Source: SAR92 clade bacterium H921
GTDB taxonomy: Bacteria > Pseudomonadota > Gammaproteobacteria > Pseudomonadales > Porticoccaceae
Direction of reading: 5' to 3'
NCBI GenBank assembly: GCA_025153755.1
Contig: JAOALD010000005.1
Coordinates: 78,994-142,993 of the forward strand
DNA: 64,000 nucleotides
Position numbers and translations under genes: made by a program. The notes under the pieces were generated by a model that saw only the letters and a list, made by a program, of their open reading frames with translations, made no database searches and had not been told where the DNA came from. Each line of letters opens with the position of its first letter. The stretch's first letter is position 1. Below, piece after piece: positions 50,933 to 60,921 of this stretch.

Positions 50933-52429
50933 ATGAGTAAAGAAATTTTAATGGTTGCTGAAGCCGTATCCAATGAAAAGGGTGTGGACCAGGAAATTAT
51001 TTTTGAGGCAATCGAGCAGGCGCTGGCCATGGCGACTAAGAAACGCTATGAAGAAGGCGCTAATATCCGTGTCGTTATTGACCGTGAGAGTGGCGATTAT
51101 GAGTCATTCCGTTGGTGGGATGTGGTCTCCGATGATGAGATGGCAGAACTGGGTACTCAGTTCACCACCGAAGAAGCGATAGAAAAGGACCCCACATTAA
51201 AAGTGGGTGATACCTTTGAAGAGACTGTTGAGAACATCGCTTTTGGCCGTATTGCGGCGCAGACTGCTAAACAGGTTATTGTTCAGCGGGTTAAAGACGC
51301 AGAGCGCGAGTTAATTGTAAACCGCTACCGCGATCGAGTTGGTGAATTGCTGGGCGGTACTGTTAAGAAAGTAACTCGCGATCATATTGTTGTTGATTTT
51401 GGTGAAAATGCTGAAGGCATGTTGCCTCGCGAAGAGCTGGTGGGTCGCGAGATCTTCCGCATCAATGACCGTACTCGGGTTATATTGCAGGGTATCCGTG
51501 AGGAGACTCGTGGTCCTCAACTACTAGTTTCTCGCGCTACACCAGATATGCTGGTGCAGTTATTTATGATCGAAGTGCCAGAAATAGCCGAGGGTATTAT
51601 TGAAATTAAGGGCGCTGCTCGCGATCCCGGTCAGCGCGCCAAGATTGCCGTGAAGAGTAAAGACGCCCGTATCGACCCAGTGGGTGCCTGTGTGGGTATG
51701 CGTGGTGCTCGTGTTCAGGCGGTGTCTAACGATCTCGATGATGAGCGTGTCGATATTGTACTGTGGGATGATAATCCGGCACAGCTGGTGATCAACGCTA
51801 TGGCTCCTGCAGAAGTAGAGTCCATTGTTGTCGATGAGGATACCCATGCGATGGATGTTGCCGTAAATGGTGACAACCTCGCTCAGGCAATTGGCAAAGG
51901 GGGGCAGAATGTACGTCTGGCCTCTGAACTGACTGGTTGGGCTATTAACGTTATGACCATCGAAGACGCACAAGAAAAGCAAGATGCCGAGTCTTCAAAT
52001 TTTGTAGAAAGTCTTATGGAAGCACTAGATGTTGACGAAGACGTAGCGGTTGTGTTGGTTGAAGAAGGGTTTACCAGTATCGAAGAGGTGGCCTATGTTC
52101 CCCTAGAGGAAATGAGTGCCATTGAAGGTTTTGACGAAGATATAGCTGAAGAACTTCGCGCCAGAGCCAAAGACGCACTGCTGACCAGAGCGTTAGCGAG
52201 TGAAGAGCAATTAACTAATGTAGAGCCTGCTGAAGATCTGTTGACAATGGACGGCATGGATCCAGCATTGGCTTACAAGTTAACCGCTAAAGGCATTATC
52301 ACCATGGAGGATCTGGCTGAGCAGGCTGTTGATGATCTCATGGATATTGATGATATGGACGAAGAGAAGGCAGCAGCATTAATCATGACTGCTCGAGCAC
52401 CTTGGTTTGCAGATGAATCAGGTGAATAA
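50933..52429 (+). CDS. nusA: Transcription termination/antitermination factor NusA
   Basis: A 498-residue RNA-polymerase factor controlling pausing, termination and antitermination. The N-terminal RNAP-binding domain (about 1-130), S1 domain (135-200), KH1/KH2 (DPVGACVGMRGARVQAV and IGKGGQNVRLASELTGW) and two acidic C-terminal repeats (about 360-495) are in order. The two acidic repeats are the gammaproteobacterial form. Confidence 0.97.
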   Translation: MSKEILMVAEAVSNEKGVDQEIIFEAIEQALAMATKKRYEEGANIRVVIDRESGDYESFRWWDVVSDDEMAELGTQFTTEEAIEKDPTLKVGDTFEETVENIAFGRIAAQTAKQVIVQRVKDAERELIVNRYRDRVGELLGGTVKKVTRDHIVVDFGENAEGMLPREELVGREIFRINDRTRVILQGIREETRGPQLLVSRATPDMLVQLFMIEVPEIAEGIIEIKGAARDPGQRAKIAVKSKDARIDPVGACVGMRGARVQAVSNDLDDERVDIVLWDDNPAQLVINAMAPAEVESIVVDEDTHAMDVAVNGDNLAQAIGKGGQNVRLASELTGWAINVMTIEDAQEKQDAESSNFVESLMEALDVDEDVAVVLVEEGFTSIEEVAYVPLEEMSAIEGFDEDIAEELRARAKDALLTRALASEEQLTNVEPAEDLLTMDGMDPALAYKLTAKGIITMEDLAEQAVDDLMDIDDMDEEKAAALIMTARAPWFADESGE

Positions 52430-52457
52430 TTAGTCGGGCGGTAATAGAGGATAATCG

Positions 52458-55109
52458 ATGGCTGAAGTAACAGTAAGTGAACTAGCAAAAACAGTGGGCG
52501 CATCGGAAGAGCGTTTGCTTCTGCAAATGAAAGAAGCGGGCCTGTCGCATACATCTGCAGATGCAACTGTATCTGACGAAGAAAAGCAGACACTGCTGGG
52601 CTATTTAAAAAGCCTACATGGTGACAGTACCGGCGAGCCGAAAAAAATCACTCTGCGTCGCAAGACTGTTAGTACCCTTAAGTCGGGAAATCGTAAAACG
52701 GTTAACATTGAAGTGCGAAAGAAACGCACCTATGTAAAGCGTAGCGATGAGGAACTGTTAGCCCAGGCGCAAGAAGAAGCTGAAGCCGCTGTTGTAGAAG
52801 AAGCGGTTGAGCCGGCTGTTGTTGAAGAAGCGCCTACTCCGGTGCCAGAACCAGTTGAAGAAATTGTTCCAGAGCCTGCCCCAGAGCCAGAGCCGACCTT
52901 CGTTCGTGGGTCAGGCACAGATAATATCGAAGAGCAGCGTATTGCTGCTATTGCCAATCGCCGCAAAGCCGCAGATGATGCGAAGCGAGCTGCTGAAGAA
53001 GCGGCTAAAGCTAAGCAGGAAGAAGCCGCACGCAAAGCGGCTGAAGCGGCTTCTGCTCTTGAGAGCGGAGAAGCCAAGAAAGCGGGCAAGCTAACTAAAA
53101 CTGTTGCGCCAAGCGCTCCGGATCCGATTCATGATAGAGGTCGACGTCATGTTAAACCAGGTCTCGATGACGATGATAAGCCGGGTAAAAAGAACGTTAA
53201 AAAGCCATTGGGCAAGAGCGTCAAAAAGAAAGGCCGGCTGCAGATAGATGATGGCGGCGATGATCGAAGAAAAGGCCGACTGCGTTCCTCTGGCGCGATA
53301 CTTAAGGTCGATAATAAGCATACCTTTAAAAAGCCAGTGGATAAAAAGATTATCGAGGTTGCCATTCCTGATGAGCTCAGTGTGGGCGATCTAGCAGCAC
53401 GTATGTCGATCAAGGCTGGCCTAGTGATCAAAGAACTAATGAAGTTGGGTGTTATGGCCAACATCAATCAGGTGATTGATCAGGAAACTGCATTTTTGGT
53501 CGTTGAAGAGTTGGGTCATACTCCGGTTGTAGCTCAAGATGATACGGTTGAAGATGAGCTGGCCAAACAGTTTGAAGTGATTAAAAGCGAAAGTAATGAG
53601 GAGCCCAGAGCCCCTATCGTGACCGTGATGGGTCATGTTGATCATGGTAAAACTTCATTACTTGACTACATTCGAGAATCGCGAGTTGCCTCTGGCGAAG
53701 CTGGTGGTATAACTCAGCATATTGGGGCCTATCATGTAGACACACCAAAGGGTATGGTCACCTTCTTAGATACGCCTGGCCACGCAGCGTTTACCGCGAT
53801 GCGAGCCCGCGGTGCCCAGAGTACCGATGTGGTTATTTTGGTAGTGGCCGCCGATGACGGTGTAATGCCTCAGACCGAAGAAGCTATCCAGCATGCTCGC
53901 GCAGCTGGAGTACCTATTGTTATTGCGATTAACAAAATGGACAAAGAGGGCGCTGATCCGGAGCGCGTTACCACCGAACTAGCTGCCAAGGATGTGATTC
54001 CTGAAGATTGGGGCGGTGACACACAGTTTATTAAAGTATCTGCCCAAACGGGTGACGGTATAGATGCGTTGCTCGAAGCTGTGCTCTTGCAGTCGGAGCT
54101 TCTAGAATTAACAGCACCTGTAGCAGTTCCTGCGCGCGGTGTGATTGTTGAATCACGCGTTGACAAGGGCCGAGGTGTTGTCGCCACTGCTCTGGTTCAG
54201 CAGGGTACGCTCCGTAAAGGCGACTTTATGCTGGCCGGTGAGACTGTTGGTAAAATTCGAGCCATGACCGATGAGGGCAAACAACCTATAGGTGAAGCTG
54301 GTCCATCGATTCCAGTCGAGATTCTGGGACTGGATGAAGCGCCGAATGCGGGTGATGAGTTCTTTGTGGTTGCCGATGAGCGCAAGGCCAAAGAAATTGC
54401 TGAACTGCGTATCACTAAGGCGCGTCATGAGCGTATGTCTCGTCAGCAAGCAGCCAAGCTGGAAAACATGTTTACCGACATGAGCACAGAGCAGGTTAGC
54501 AAGCTCAACCTGATCGTTAAGACTGATGTGCGTGGTTCCTTAGAAGCAATAAACAGTGCACTGAACGACTTTGCCACGGATGAAGTGGCCGTAGATATTG
54601 TCGCTTCTGGGGTTGGTGGTATTACGGAATCCGATATCAACCTAGCACTGACCACTGGCGCGATTGTACTGGGCTTTAATGTGCGTGCTGGCGGTTCTGC
54701 TCGTGCACTGGCTGAAAAAGAAGAGATTGAAGTCCGCTACTACAGCGTTATTTACAACCTTCTCGATGAAGTTAAGCAGGCGCTGTCTGGCATGCTGGCA
54801 CCAGAGACCAAAGAAGAGATTGTTGGTATTGCTGAAGTTCGCGATGTCTTCCGTTCACCTAAGTTTGGTGCTATTGCTGGTTGCATGGTGACGGAAGGTA
54901 CCGTGTTTAGGAATAAGCCGATTCGTGTGCTTAGAGACGATGTGGTTATCTATCAGGGTGAATTGGAGTCACTGCGTCGCTTTAAAGACGAGGCCGCTGA
55001 TGTTCGCAATGGTATGGAATGTGGTATCGGTGTTAAGGATTACAACGACGTTAAAGCTGGCGATTTGATTGAAGTTTATGAAATTACACAGGTACAGCGT
55101 TCACTCTAG
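52458..55109 (+). CDS. infB: Translation initiation factor IF-2
   Basis: An 883-residue GTPase that brings fMet-tRNA to the ribosome. An N-terminal IF2N domain (1-50), a long low-complexity region with Ala/Glu/Lys and Pro-Glu repeats (about 90-300), a second IF2N domain, the G domain ([21 protein letters not shown]) and the C-terminal domains are present. It lies 28 bases after nusA. In-frame internal starts giving shorter forms, known in E. coli, are possible but not visible as clear RBS/ATG pairs. Confidence 0.97.
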   Translation: MAEVTVSELAKTVGASEERLLLQMKEAGLSHTSADATVSDEEKQTLLGYLKSLHGDSTGEPKKITLRRKTVSTLKSGNRKTVNIEVRKKRTYVKRSDEELLAQAQEEAEAAVVEEAVEPAVVEEAPTPVPEPVEEIVPEPAPEPEPTFVRGSGTDNIEEQRIAAIANRRKAADDAKRAAEEAAKAKQEEAARKAAEAASALESGEAKKAGKLTKTVAPSAPDPIHDRGRRHVKPGLDDDDKPGKKNVKKPLGKSVKKKGRLQIDDGGDDRRKGRLRSSGAILKVDNKHTFKKPVDKKIIEVAIPDELSVGDLAARMSIKAGLVIKELMKLGVMANINQVIDQETAFLVVEELGHTPVVAQDDTVEDELAKQFEVIKSESNEEPRAPIVTVMGHVDHGKTSLLDYIRESRVASGEAGGITQHIGAYHVDTPKGMVTFLDTPGHAAFTAMRARGAQSTDVVILVVAADDGVMPQTEEAIQHARAAGVPIVIAINKMDKEGADPERVTTELAAKDVIPEDWGGDTQFIKVSAQTGDGIDALLEAVLLQSELLELTAPVAVPARGVIVESRVDKGRGVVATALVQQGTLRKGDFMLAGETVGKIRAMTDEGKQPIGEAGPSIPVEILGLDEAPNAGDEFFVVADERKAKEIAELRITKARHERMSRQQAAKLENMFTDMSTEQVSKLNLIVKTDVRGSLEAINSALNDFATDEVAVDIVASGVGGITESDINLALTTGAIVLGFNVRAGGSARALAEKEEIEVRYYSVIYNLLDEVKQALSGMLAPETKEEIVGIAEVRDVFRSPKFGAIAGCMVTEGTVFRNKPIRVLRDDVVIYQGELESLRRFKDEAADVRNGMECGIGVKDYNDVKAGDLIEVYEITQVQRSL

Positions 55110-55131
55110 GTTTTAGAGAGAAACAGGTCCT

Positions 55132-55536
55132 ATGCCAAGAGAATTTACCAGAGCAGAACGCGTATCAGATGCTATCCAACAGGAGTTGGCGGTATTGATA
55201 CGCGAGAATGTTCGCGACCCCAGAGTGGGGATGGTTAGTGTCACTGAAGTTGAAGTAAGCCGTGATCTGGCCTACGCCAAAGCCCATATTTCCTTTGTGG
55301 GTGATCGCAGCCAAGCCGAAATCGATGAGGGTCTGGCGGCGCTCAACGGTGCCTCTGGCTATTTGCGCAAACTACTGGCTGGGAGTATCAAGCTTCGTAT
55401 CACGCCGAAAATCAACTTTTTCTATGATGAAAGCGGGCGTCGTGGCCAGCATCTTTCGCAGCTAATTGATTTGGCCATATCTAAAGAGACTCCCGTCACC
55501 GACGAAGAACAGCAGTCGGGCAGCGAGGAAAGCTAA
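55132..55536 (+). CDS. rbfA: Ribosome-binding factor A
   Basis: A 134-residue KH-fold 30S maturation and cold-shock factor (RAERVSDAIQQELAVLIRE start; DPRVGMVSVTEVEVSRDL). The C-terminal tail is acidic and extended. Located 22 bases after infB and 2 bases before truB. Confidence 0.96.
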   Translation: MPREFTRAERVSDAIQQELAVLIRENVRDPRVGMVSVTEVEVSRDLAYAKAHISFVGDRSQAEIDEGLAALNGASGYLRKLLAGSIKLRITPKINFFYDESGRRGQHLSQLIDLAISKETPVTDEEQQSGSEES

Positions 55537-55538
55537 GT

Positions 55539-56480
55539 TTGGCTCGTAGACGCAATCGCGGCCGTTCGATTAACGGAATTTTTCTGCTTGATAAGCCCCA
55601 GGGCCTATCTTCTAACCAAGCCTTGCAGCAGGTTAAAAATATTTTTGATGCCAATAAAGCTGGTCACACTGGTGCACTGGACCCATTGGCGACAGGTGTG
55701 CTGCCCATTTGTCTGGGGGAAGCGACCAAATTTAGCCAGTTTCTGCTGGATTCAGATAAGCATTACCTGAGCACATTCACGCTTGGCGTGAGTACAGAGA
55801 CTGGCGATAGCGAGGGAGCGATAATAAATGAGCAAGATGCATCCGCCATTACCGAACATCAGATCGAAGCTGCTATTGCTGACTTTCGTGGCGATATTAA
55901 GCAGGTTCCATCAATGTACTCAGCCCTCAAGCACAATGGTCAGCCGTTGTATAAGTTGGCGCGGCAGGGCATAGAGATTGAGCGCGAAGCCCGCGATATA
56001 ACCGTATTTAGTTACCAGATTTTAGCCTATCGCCCAGGGCCACAGGCGCAGTTGGATGTGCAATTACATGTGAGTAAAGGTACCTATGTGCGCAGTCTGG
56101 CGGAAGATCTGGGTGAGATACTGAGGTGTGGCGCCCATGTCAGTGCATTGCGCCGCAATATTGCCGGACCGTTTTCCGATAGCGAAGTGACAACCCTGCC
56201 AGAATTGCAGGCCATGGCTGAAAAAGCTGAACCCAGGGACCTTGATCACCTGTTAAAGTCGATGGATATTCCCGTTGCAGATCGAATGGCGGTGGAATTG
56301 ACGGCAACAGTCGCTGAGTATTTCCAGCTAGGACAGCCAGTAATGTCAAATCAGGCCTTTCGCGAGGGGCAAGAAGGCGATATAGTGCGCGTCTTTCGCG
56401 AGGGCGGTGCTTTTCTGGGGGTAGCTACAGTTACCGATGATGGCAAAATAGCCCCAAAAAGACTGGTTGTTGAGACATAG
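55539..56480 (+). CDS. truB: tRNA pseudouridine-55 synthase TruB
   Basis: A 313-residue enzyme that makes pseudouridine 55 in the T-loop. The motif GHTGALDPLATGVLPICLG carries the catalytic aspartate, and the LRCGAHVSALRR segment and a C-terminal PUA-like domain follow. The start is a TTG at 55539, preceded by GAGGAAAG inside the rbfA end; no suitable ATG exists before the conserved GIFLLDKPQGL. Confidence 0.96.
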   Translation: MARRRNRGRSINGIFLLDKPQGLSSNQALQQVKNIFDANKAGHTGALDPLATGVLPICLGEATKFSQFLLDSDKHYLSTFTLGVSTETGDSEGAIINEQDASAITEHQIEAAIADFRGDIKQVPSMYSALKHNGQPLYKLARQGIEIEREARDITVFSYQILAYRPGPQAQLDVQLHVSKGTYVRSLAEDLGEILRCGAHVSALRRNIAGPFSDSEVTTLPELQAMAEKAEPRDLDHLLKSMDIPVADRMAVELTATVAEYFQLGQPVMSNQAFREGQEGDIVRVFREGGAFLGVATVTDDGKIAPKRLVVET

Positions 56481-56511
56481 CAGCCACATAAATCACGTTA
56501 GGCTGCCTGTA

Positions 56512-56563
56512 AATATGCGCGGGCACCCTGAATTAAATTTACTCGCATATTGGAGAAAGTATT
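56512..56563 (+). promoter_or_regulatory. rpsO leader inverted repeat next to the ribosome-binding site
   Basis: An 8-bp perfect inverted repeat (AATATGCG at 56512-56519 and CGCATATT at 56544-56551) ends one base before the GGAGAAAG Shine-Dalgarno of rpsO. A second pair, GCAGCC/GGCTGC, lies just upstream (56480-56506). In E. coli S15 represses its own translation by binding a leader pseudoknot; a similar operator is plausible here. Confidence 0.5.
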
Positions 56564-56833
56564 ATGGCACTGAGTGCAGAAGAAAAAGCAGCAATCGTTT
56601 CAGAACACGCAACCTGTGAAAATGACACAGGTTCACCTGAAGTCCAGGTTGCACTGCTAACCGTAAATATCAACAAGTTACAAGGCCACTTTGGTGATCA
56701 TAAAAAAGATCATCACTCACGTCGCGGTCTTATTCGCATGGTTAACCAGCGTCGCAAATTGCTCGATTATTTGAAGAGCAAGAATGTCGAACGTTATGGT
56801 GCGTTAATTAAGAAACTTGGTTTACGTCGATAG
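56564..56833 (+). CDS. rpsO: 30S ribosomal protein S15
   Basis: An 89-residue primary 16S rRNA-binding protein. The family pattern is intact ([42 protein letters not shown]). Strong GGAGAAAG ribosome-binding site upstream. Followed by the pnp leader. Confidence 0.97.
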   Translation: MALSAEEKAAIVSEHATCENDTGSPEVQVALLTVNINKLQGHFGDHKKDHHSRRGLIRMVNQRRKLLDYLKSKNVERYGALIKKLGLRR

Positions 56834-56844
56834 GTGTTCTCGGT

Positions 56845-56872
56845 GCGGCTCCTCTTTTAAAGATGGAGCCGC
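56845..56872 (+). terminator. Hairpin after rpsO (partial terminator or processing site)
   Basis: An 8-bp perfect GC-rich stem, GCGGCTCC/GGAGCCGC, lies 11 bases past the rpsO stop. The T-run after it is weak (TATTTT after a gap), so it may be a leaky terminator, as after E. coli rpsO, or an mRNA-stabilising 3' end. Confidence 0.5.
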
Positions 56873-56952
56873 AACCGTATTTTGAGCACAACGCTTTTGA
56901 AGCAAAATGCTTTTGGAGCAAACATAGGCCTATCTATCCTGTCGTTATAATT

Positions 56953-57008
56953 GCTGATCGAGTTACTTATGGCTGTCATCGCTGGCAGCCATAAGTAACC
57001 CGAGCAGC
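56953..57008 (+). promoter_or_regulatory. Long imperfect hairpin in the pnp leader (RNase III-like site)
   Basis: A 14-bp perfect stem (56962-56975 with 56986-56999, loop of 10) extends outward through an A-C mismatch, three pairs (TCG/CGA), an A-G mismatch and four more pairs (GCTG/CAGC), giving about 21 pairs. In E. coli RNase III cuts such a hairpin in the pnp leader and PNPase then destabilises its own mRNA. The location, 53 bases before the pnp start, fits that autoregulation. Confidence 0.75.
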
Positions 57009-57061
57009 TTAGAACTCGACAGTATGAGGGCGCTTTAAGGTAAACAAACAAAGGTAAAATT

Positions 57062-59209
57062 ATGACTCCTTTAATTAAGAAATTTCAATACGGTAACCAC
57101 ACCGTAACTTTAGAAACAGGCCGCATTGCCCGTCAGGCAACTGGCGCGGTTTTATGCTCAATCGACAACACTTCAGTACTCTGTACTGTAGTAGGCGCAC
57201 GTGAAGCCAAACCAGGGATGGACTTCTTCCCCCTGGGCGTTCACTACATTGAGAAAGCCTATGCAGCGGGTAAAATTCCCGGTGGCTTCTTCAAACGTGA
57301 AGGTCGTCCAAACGAAAAAGAGACTCTGACATCACGTCTAATTGACCGTCCTATCCGTCCGCTTTTCCCCAATGGCTTTAAAAATGAAGTACAGGTTGTC
57401 TGTACTGTTATGTCAGCCGAGAAAAACATTGACCCAGATATCGCCGCAATGATTGGCACCTCTGCAGCACTGTCAATCTCAGGCATCCCATTTAACGGCC
57501 CAGTTGGCGGCGCTCGTGTAGGTTACACCGAAGAGCAAGGCTACCTGCTGAATCCTACCTACAGTGAACTCGCCGAGTCATCACTGGACATGGTTGTTGC
57601 CGGTACTAAAGACGCAGTACTAATGGTTGAATCAGAAGCCAGCGAACTGTCAGAAGACACCATGCTGGGCGGCGTACTGTTCGCTCACCAGGAAATGCAA
57701 ACCGTTATCAGCGTTATTGAAGAGCTGGCCGCTGAAGCGGGCAAGCCGCGTTGGGATTGGCAAGCAGAGGAAGAAGATGCTGAGCTCAAAGCAGCGTTGG
57801 CTGATTTGGTAGGTGCTGATTTAGATTCTGCTTACCAGGTTGTTGATAAGCAGGCTCGTGTTGTTTCTGTCAATGGTCTTCGTGACCGTGCCACCGCAGA
57901 GCTGGCTAGCGAAGATGGCCATAGTGCAGAAGACATCAAAGACGCATTCAAAAAGCTCGAGAAGAGCATTGTTCGCGGCCGCATTATTCGTGGTGAGCCA
58001 CGTATCGATGGTCGTGATACTAAGAAAGTCCGTGCTATTAACGTTGAAGTAGGCATCCTCGACAAGGTTCATGGTTCATCATTATTTACCCGTGGTGAAA
58101 CTCAGGCCATCGTCGCTGCAACTTTGGGTTCATCCCGTGATGCACAGATGATCGACGCACTGGAAGGTCGTCGCGATGACCCCTTCATGCTGCACTACAA
58201 TTTCCCTCCCTACTCAGTAGGCGAGTGCGGTCGTATCGGCTTCACCAGCCGTCGTGAAGTAGGCCATGGTCGTTTAGCCCGTCGTGGTATCAACGCTGTC
58301 TTGCCTTCTCAGGAAGATTTCCCATACGCCATGCGCGTAGTATCAGAGATCACTGAATCTAATGGTTCAAGCTCAATGGCCTCTGTATGTGGTTCTAGTC
58401 TGGCACTGATGGACGCCGGTGTACCGCTCAAGGCACCAGTTGCCGGTATTGCCATGGGTCTGGTTAAAGAGGACGCAGGCTTTGCCGTACTGACCGATAT
58501 CCTCGGCGATGAAGATCACTTGGGTGACATGGACTTTAAAGTGGCTGGTACAGCTGCGGGTATCACCGCATTGCAAATGGATATCAAGATTGAAGGTATC
58601 ACTGAAGAGATTATGGAAATTGCCCTTGAGCAAGCCATGGAAGCTCGCCTGCACATCCTTGACGAAATGAACAAGGTGATTGCGACTGGCCGTGACGAAG
58701 TGGCTGAGACAGCACCTCGCATGGGCATGATGCAAATCGACTCAGACAAGATTCGTGACGTGATTGGTAAAGGCGGCGCAACTATCCGTGGTCTTTGTGA
58801 CGAGCATAACTCGACTATCGATATCACTGATGATGGCGCGGTTAAAATCTACTCAGAAGATACAGAAGGCCTAAACTCTGCAATGGACGCGATTAAAGCA
58901 ATCGTAGCCGATCCAGAGCCAGGTACTATCTACGACGGTAAAGTTGTTCGTATTGTCGACTTCGGCGCCTTTGTTAACTTTATGCCGGGTACTGATGGAC
59001 TGGTTCATATTTCTCAGATCGCTCAGGAACGTGTTGCTAAGGTGACTGACTATCTATCTGAAGGCCAAGACGTTCGCGTTAAGGTAACAGAGATCGACAA
59101 CCGTGGCCGCGTTAAGCTGTCTATCAAAGAAGCGCAGATCGAAGAGGGCACCGTGCCTGAAGCACCTGCTGCCAGCGATAAGGCTGAAGATGCAGCTCCA
59201 GAAGCCTAA
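57062..59209 (+). CDS. pnp: Polyribonucleotide nucleotidyltransferase (PNPase)
   Basis: A 715-residue 3'-5' phosphorolytic exoribonuclease of the degradosome. Two RNase PH domains (about 10-145 and 320-470, the second with the catalytic [21 protein letters not shown] stretch [16 protein letters not shown]), an alpha linker, KH ([12 protein letters not shown]) and S1 ([20 protein letters not shown]) domains are present in order. Length is typical. Confidence 0.97.
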   Translation: MTPLIKKFQYGNHTVTLETGRIARQATGAVLCSIDNTSVLCTVVGAREAKPGMDFFPLGVHYIEKAYAAGKIPGGFFKREGRPNEKETLTSRLIDRPIRPLFPNGFKNEVQVVCTVMSAEKNIDPDIAAMIGTSAALSISGIPFNGPVGGARVGYTEEQGYLLNPTYSELAESSLDMVVAGTKDAVLMVESEASELSEDTMLGGVLFAHQEMQTVISVIEELAAEAGKPRWDWQAEEEDAELKAALADLVGADLDSAYQVVDKQARVVSVNGLRDRATAELASEDGHSAEDIKDAFKKLEKSIVRGRIIRGEPRIDGRDTKKVRAINVEVGILDKVHGSSLFTRGETQAIVAATLGSSRDAQMIDALEGRRDDPFMLHYNFPPYSVGECGRIGFTSRREVGHGRLARRGINAVLPSQEDFPYAMRVVSEITESNGSSSMASVCGSSLALMDAGVPLKAPVAGIAMGLVKEDAGFAVLTDILGDEDHLGDMDFKVAGTAAGITALQMDIKIEGITEEIMEIALEQAMEARLHILDEMNKVIATGRDEVAETAPRMGMMQIDSDKIRDVIGKGGATIRGLCDEHNSTIDITDDGAVKIYSEDTEGLNSAMDAIKAIVADPEPGTIYDGKVVRIVDFGAFVNFMPGTDGLVHISQIAQERVAKVTDYLSEGQDVRVKVTEIDNRGRVKLSIKEAQIEEGTVPEAPAASDKAEDAAPEA

Positions 59210-59227
59210 TCTTTAAGAGCTAATAAG

Positions 59228-59264
59228 AATCCCCGCTTGCTCTTGCAGGTGGGGATTTTTTTTG
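59228..59264 (+). terminator. Rho-independent terminator after pnp
   Basis: A 12-bp stem starting ATCCCC and ending GGGGAT, with loop TCTT and two G-T pairs, is followed by eight T residues. It lies 19 bases past the pnp stop and closes the tRNA-fMet-to-pnp block. Confidence 0.93.
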
Positions 59265-59510
59265 TTTAAAATTTTGTCGCTCCCTCTATTGTGGAAAATG
59301 CCCAGGCATTACTGAGCTTGGACCGTCTATGCCAGACTTATCCTGGCCAGTAAACCTCTGTGTGGATGAAACAAGTGTGAAGCAATAGCGTCCCGGTTAA
59401 TCGACTATGGCCTATTTTCAGCTGAGCTCGGCTATTGTCAGATTAGCCTTAAGCGCACAGTTTCGCCTGTTAGCTTACCGGCAAAACCCAAACAAGAAAT
59501 TTCCGAGGCG
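59265..59510. other. Gene-poor junction before the IS91 remnant
   Basis: About 250 bases between the pnp terminator and the transposase remnant. One plus-strand reading from about 59290 gives a short cysteine-containing peptide (CGKCPGITELG) ending at a stop; I do not assign it. No clean IS end could be identified. Confidence 0.4.
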
Positions 59511-60020
59511 ATGGTCTCAAGGATTGAGGTGTTTTCGATATTACAGCACAGAGCACAACCGGCAGAACGCCTAGTCTCTGCAAATACTCGCCCACCAATT
59601 GCCTGCGTTGCTGACGCGACGCCTCAGGTCTACCAATCCAGGCGTCCCGAAATAACCGTGGTCTATCAGCTGATACAACAACATGCCAAGAGTTGGCTGG
59701 CACAAGCGGAGGCCAAAGGCGACAGTATTCCAGGGTATATCGAGAAAGGGTTCAGCCGCTTTATGGACTGCGGCATTCTCGCCAAAGGGTTTGCCCGGGT
59801 TCGATGTGATGCTTGCGGTGATGATTTTCTGGTGGCGTTCTCCTGTAAAGTTCTGGGGATTTGTCTTTCCTGTAATACTCGGCGAATGGTCTTCATCGCC
59901 GCCCATCTTGTGGAATATGTCTATCCCATAGCGCCAGTCAGGTAGTGAGTTCTTAGTGTACCGAAACGACTGCGTTATTTTTTACATCGAAATCATGATC
60001 TGGAAATGCGAGTACTACAG
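59511..60020 (+). pseudogene. Decayed IS91-family transposase (N-terminal part)
   Basis: Homology to IS91/IS801-type rolling-circle transposases starts near 59625 (VYQSRRPEITVVYQLIQQHA) and includes the zinc-binding domain (DCGILAKGFARVRCDAC, then a Cys pair in GICLSCNTRRM). Two adjacent stop codons (TAG TGA at 59943-59948) interrupt it exactly where QW is expected, because the frame then continues as VLSVPKRLRYFLHRNHDL to about 60020. After that the resemblance ends. The catalytic HUH/tyrosine portion is missing. The element is dead, and its 3' part was replaced by other DNA. Confidence 0.8.
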
Positions 60021-60164
60021 GCAGAGGACATTTTTCCTCTCGAATCCTACGATTCTGTGTGGAAAACTGGTTGGTCTGTGTCTATCTTTATGAGTAATAG
60101 CTGGGATAGTAGCTTTGGAATTCCTATCCTTTACTCCCTGATATTTTTTGAATGGATTCAATAA

Positions 60165-60326
60165 ATGAGAAGTACACTGCACTGGCATCCATCTCCCGCC
60201 ATTTCCGAATATTTTAATATGGCTTCGGTAAAAGTTCCCATATTTGAAAAATTTATAATTGAAACCTGTGAGGAAACACTGGAAAAAGCGCTATCCGGTA
60301 AATCAACTGAAAGGTTTTTTGGGTGA
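60165..60326 (+). pseudogene. N-terminal fragment resembling a PF10118-type metal-dependent hydrolase
   Basis: A 53-residue ORF (start MRSTLHWHPSPAISEYFNM) whose HWHPSPAISEYFN...FEKFIIETCEETL pattern recalls the N-terminus of predicted metal-dependent hydrolases (PF10118, usually about 280 residues). It ends at a TGA after FFG, and no continuation is found in the other frames before the Rieske gene. The family match comes from memory of the pattern and is tentative. Confidence 0.4.
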
Positions 60327-60410
60327 ACTTATACGTATGATGCGTTTGGAGTTTTCTACGAAAGGAAATCACCTTAGAATATTGATTTCAAATTTGGAGT
60401 ATGGAGCCAC

Positions 60411-60920
60411 ATGATAGAACAATCGAGCAGTCAGTCATTAATGCGGTTCTGGCACCCTGTTATTCCCGTGCGCAAACTTCAGCAAACACCGCTATCCGTA
60501 AGCATTGCGGGGTTGGAACTCATTGTTTACAGAACTAATAATGGTGTTAATGCCATTCATCGATATTGCCCACATCGCGGTATGGATTTGGTCGGCGGGG
60601 TAGTGGTTGATGACGGGATTATTTGCCCTTTCCACGGCTGGAAACAAAAGGAAAATGGTGAATCCGTCGACTCTGATGGCACATTGATCACCTGCGTGCA
60701 ACAAAAGTACCAGGCTGTCCAGAGCCACGGATACATATGGGTAAGGCTGCATTCTGACGATAACGTTGTCCCTATGATGGAATCTGAGGGATTACCTCCA
60801 GTGATTCTAAGCGAGTATACCGCAAAGGCGAGTTTTAATGCAGTCGTTGATATCTTTAATGAAGCAGAACACACTGCTGATACTCACATCTTCCTTACAC
60901 AAAAATTTAGGTTTAATTGA
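60411..60920 (+). pseudogene. Truncated Rieske non-heme iron oxygenase
   Basis: A 169-residue ORF with an intact Rieske [2Fe-2S] domain: CPHRGMD (C-x-H) and CPFHGW (C-x-x-H). It enters the catalytic domain as far as FNEAEHTADTH, whose two histidines (H-x4-H) would bind the mononuclear iron, then stops. Full oxygenase alpha subunits have about 350 residues, so the rest of the catalytic domain and the acidic third iron ligand are missing. A good RBS (GGAG) precedes the ATG. It could persist as an electron-transfer protein, but truncation is the simpler reading. Confidence 0.75.
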
Positions 60921-60921
60921 T

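Noticed and set aside
52730..53089. Antisense ORF of 119 codons inside infB
   Set aside because: A mirror of the repetitive Ala/Glu/Lys linker codons of IF-2; low-complexity shadow.
58373..58827. Antisense ORFs inside pnp
   Set aside because: Opposite-strand shadows of a conserved gene; no start signals or homology.
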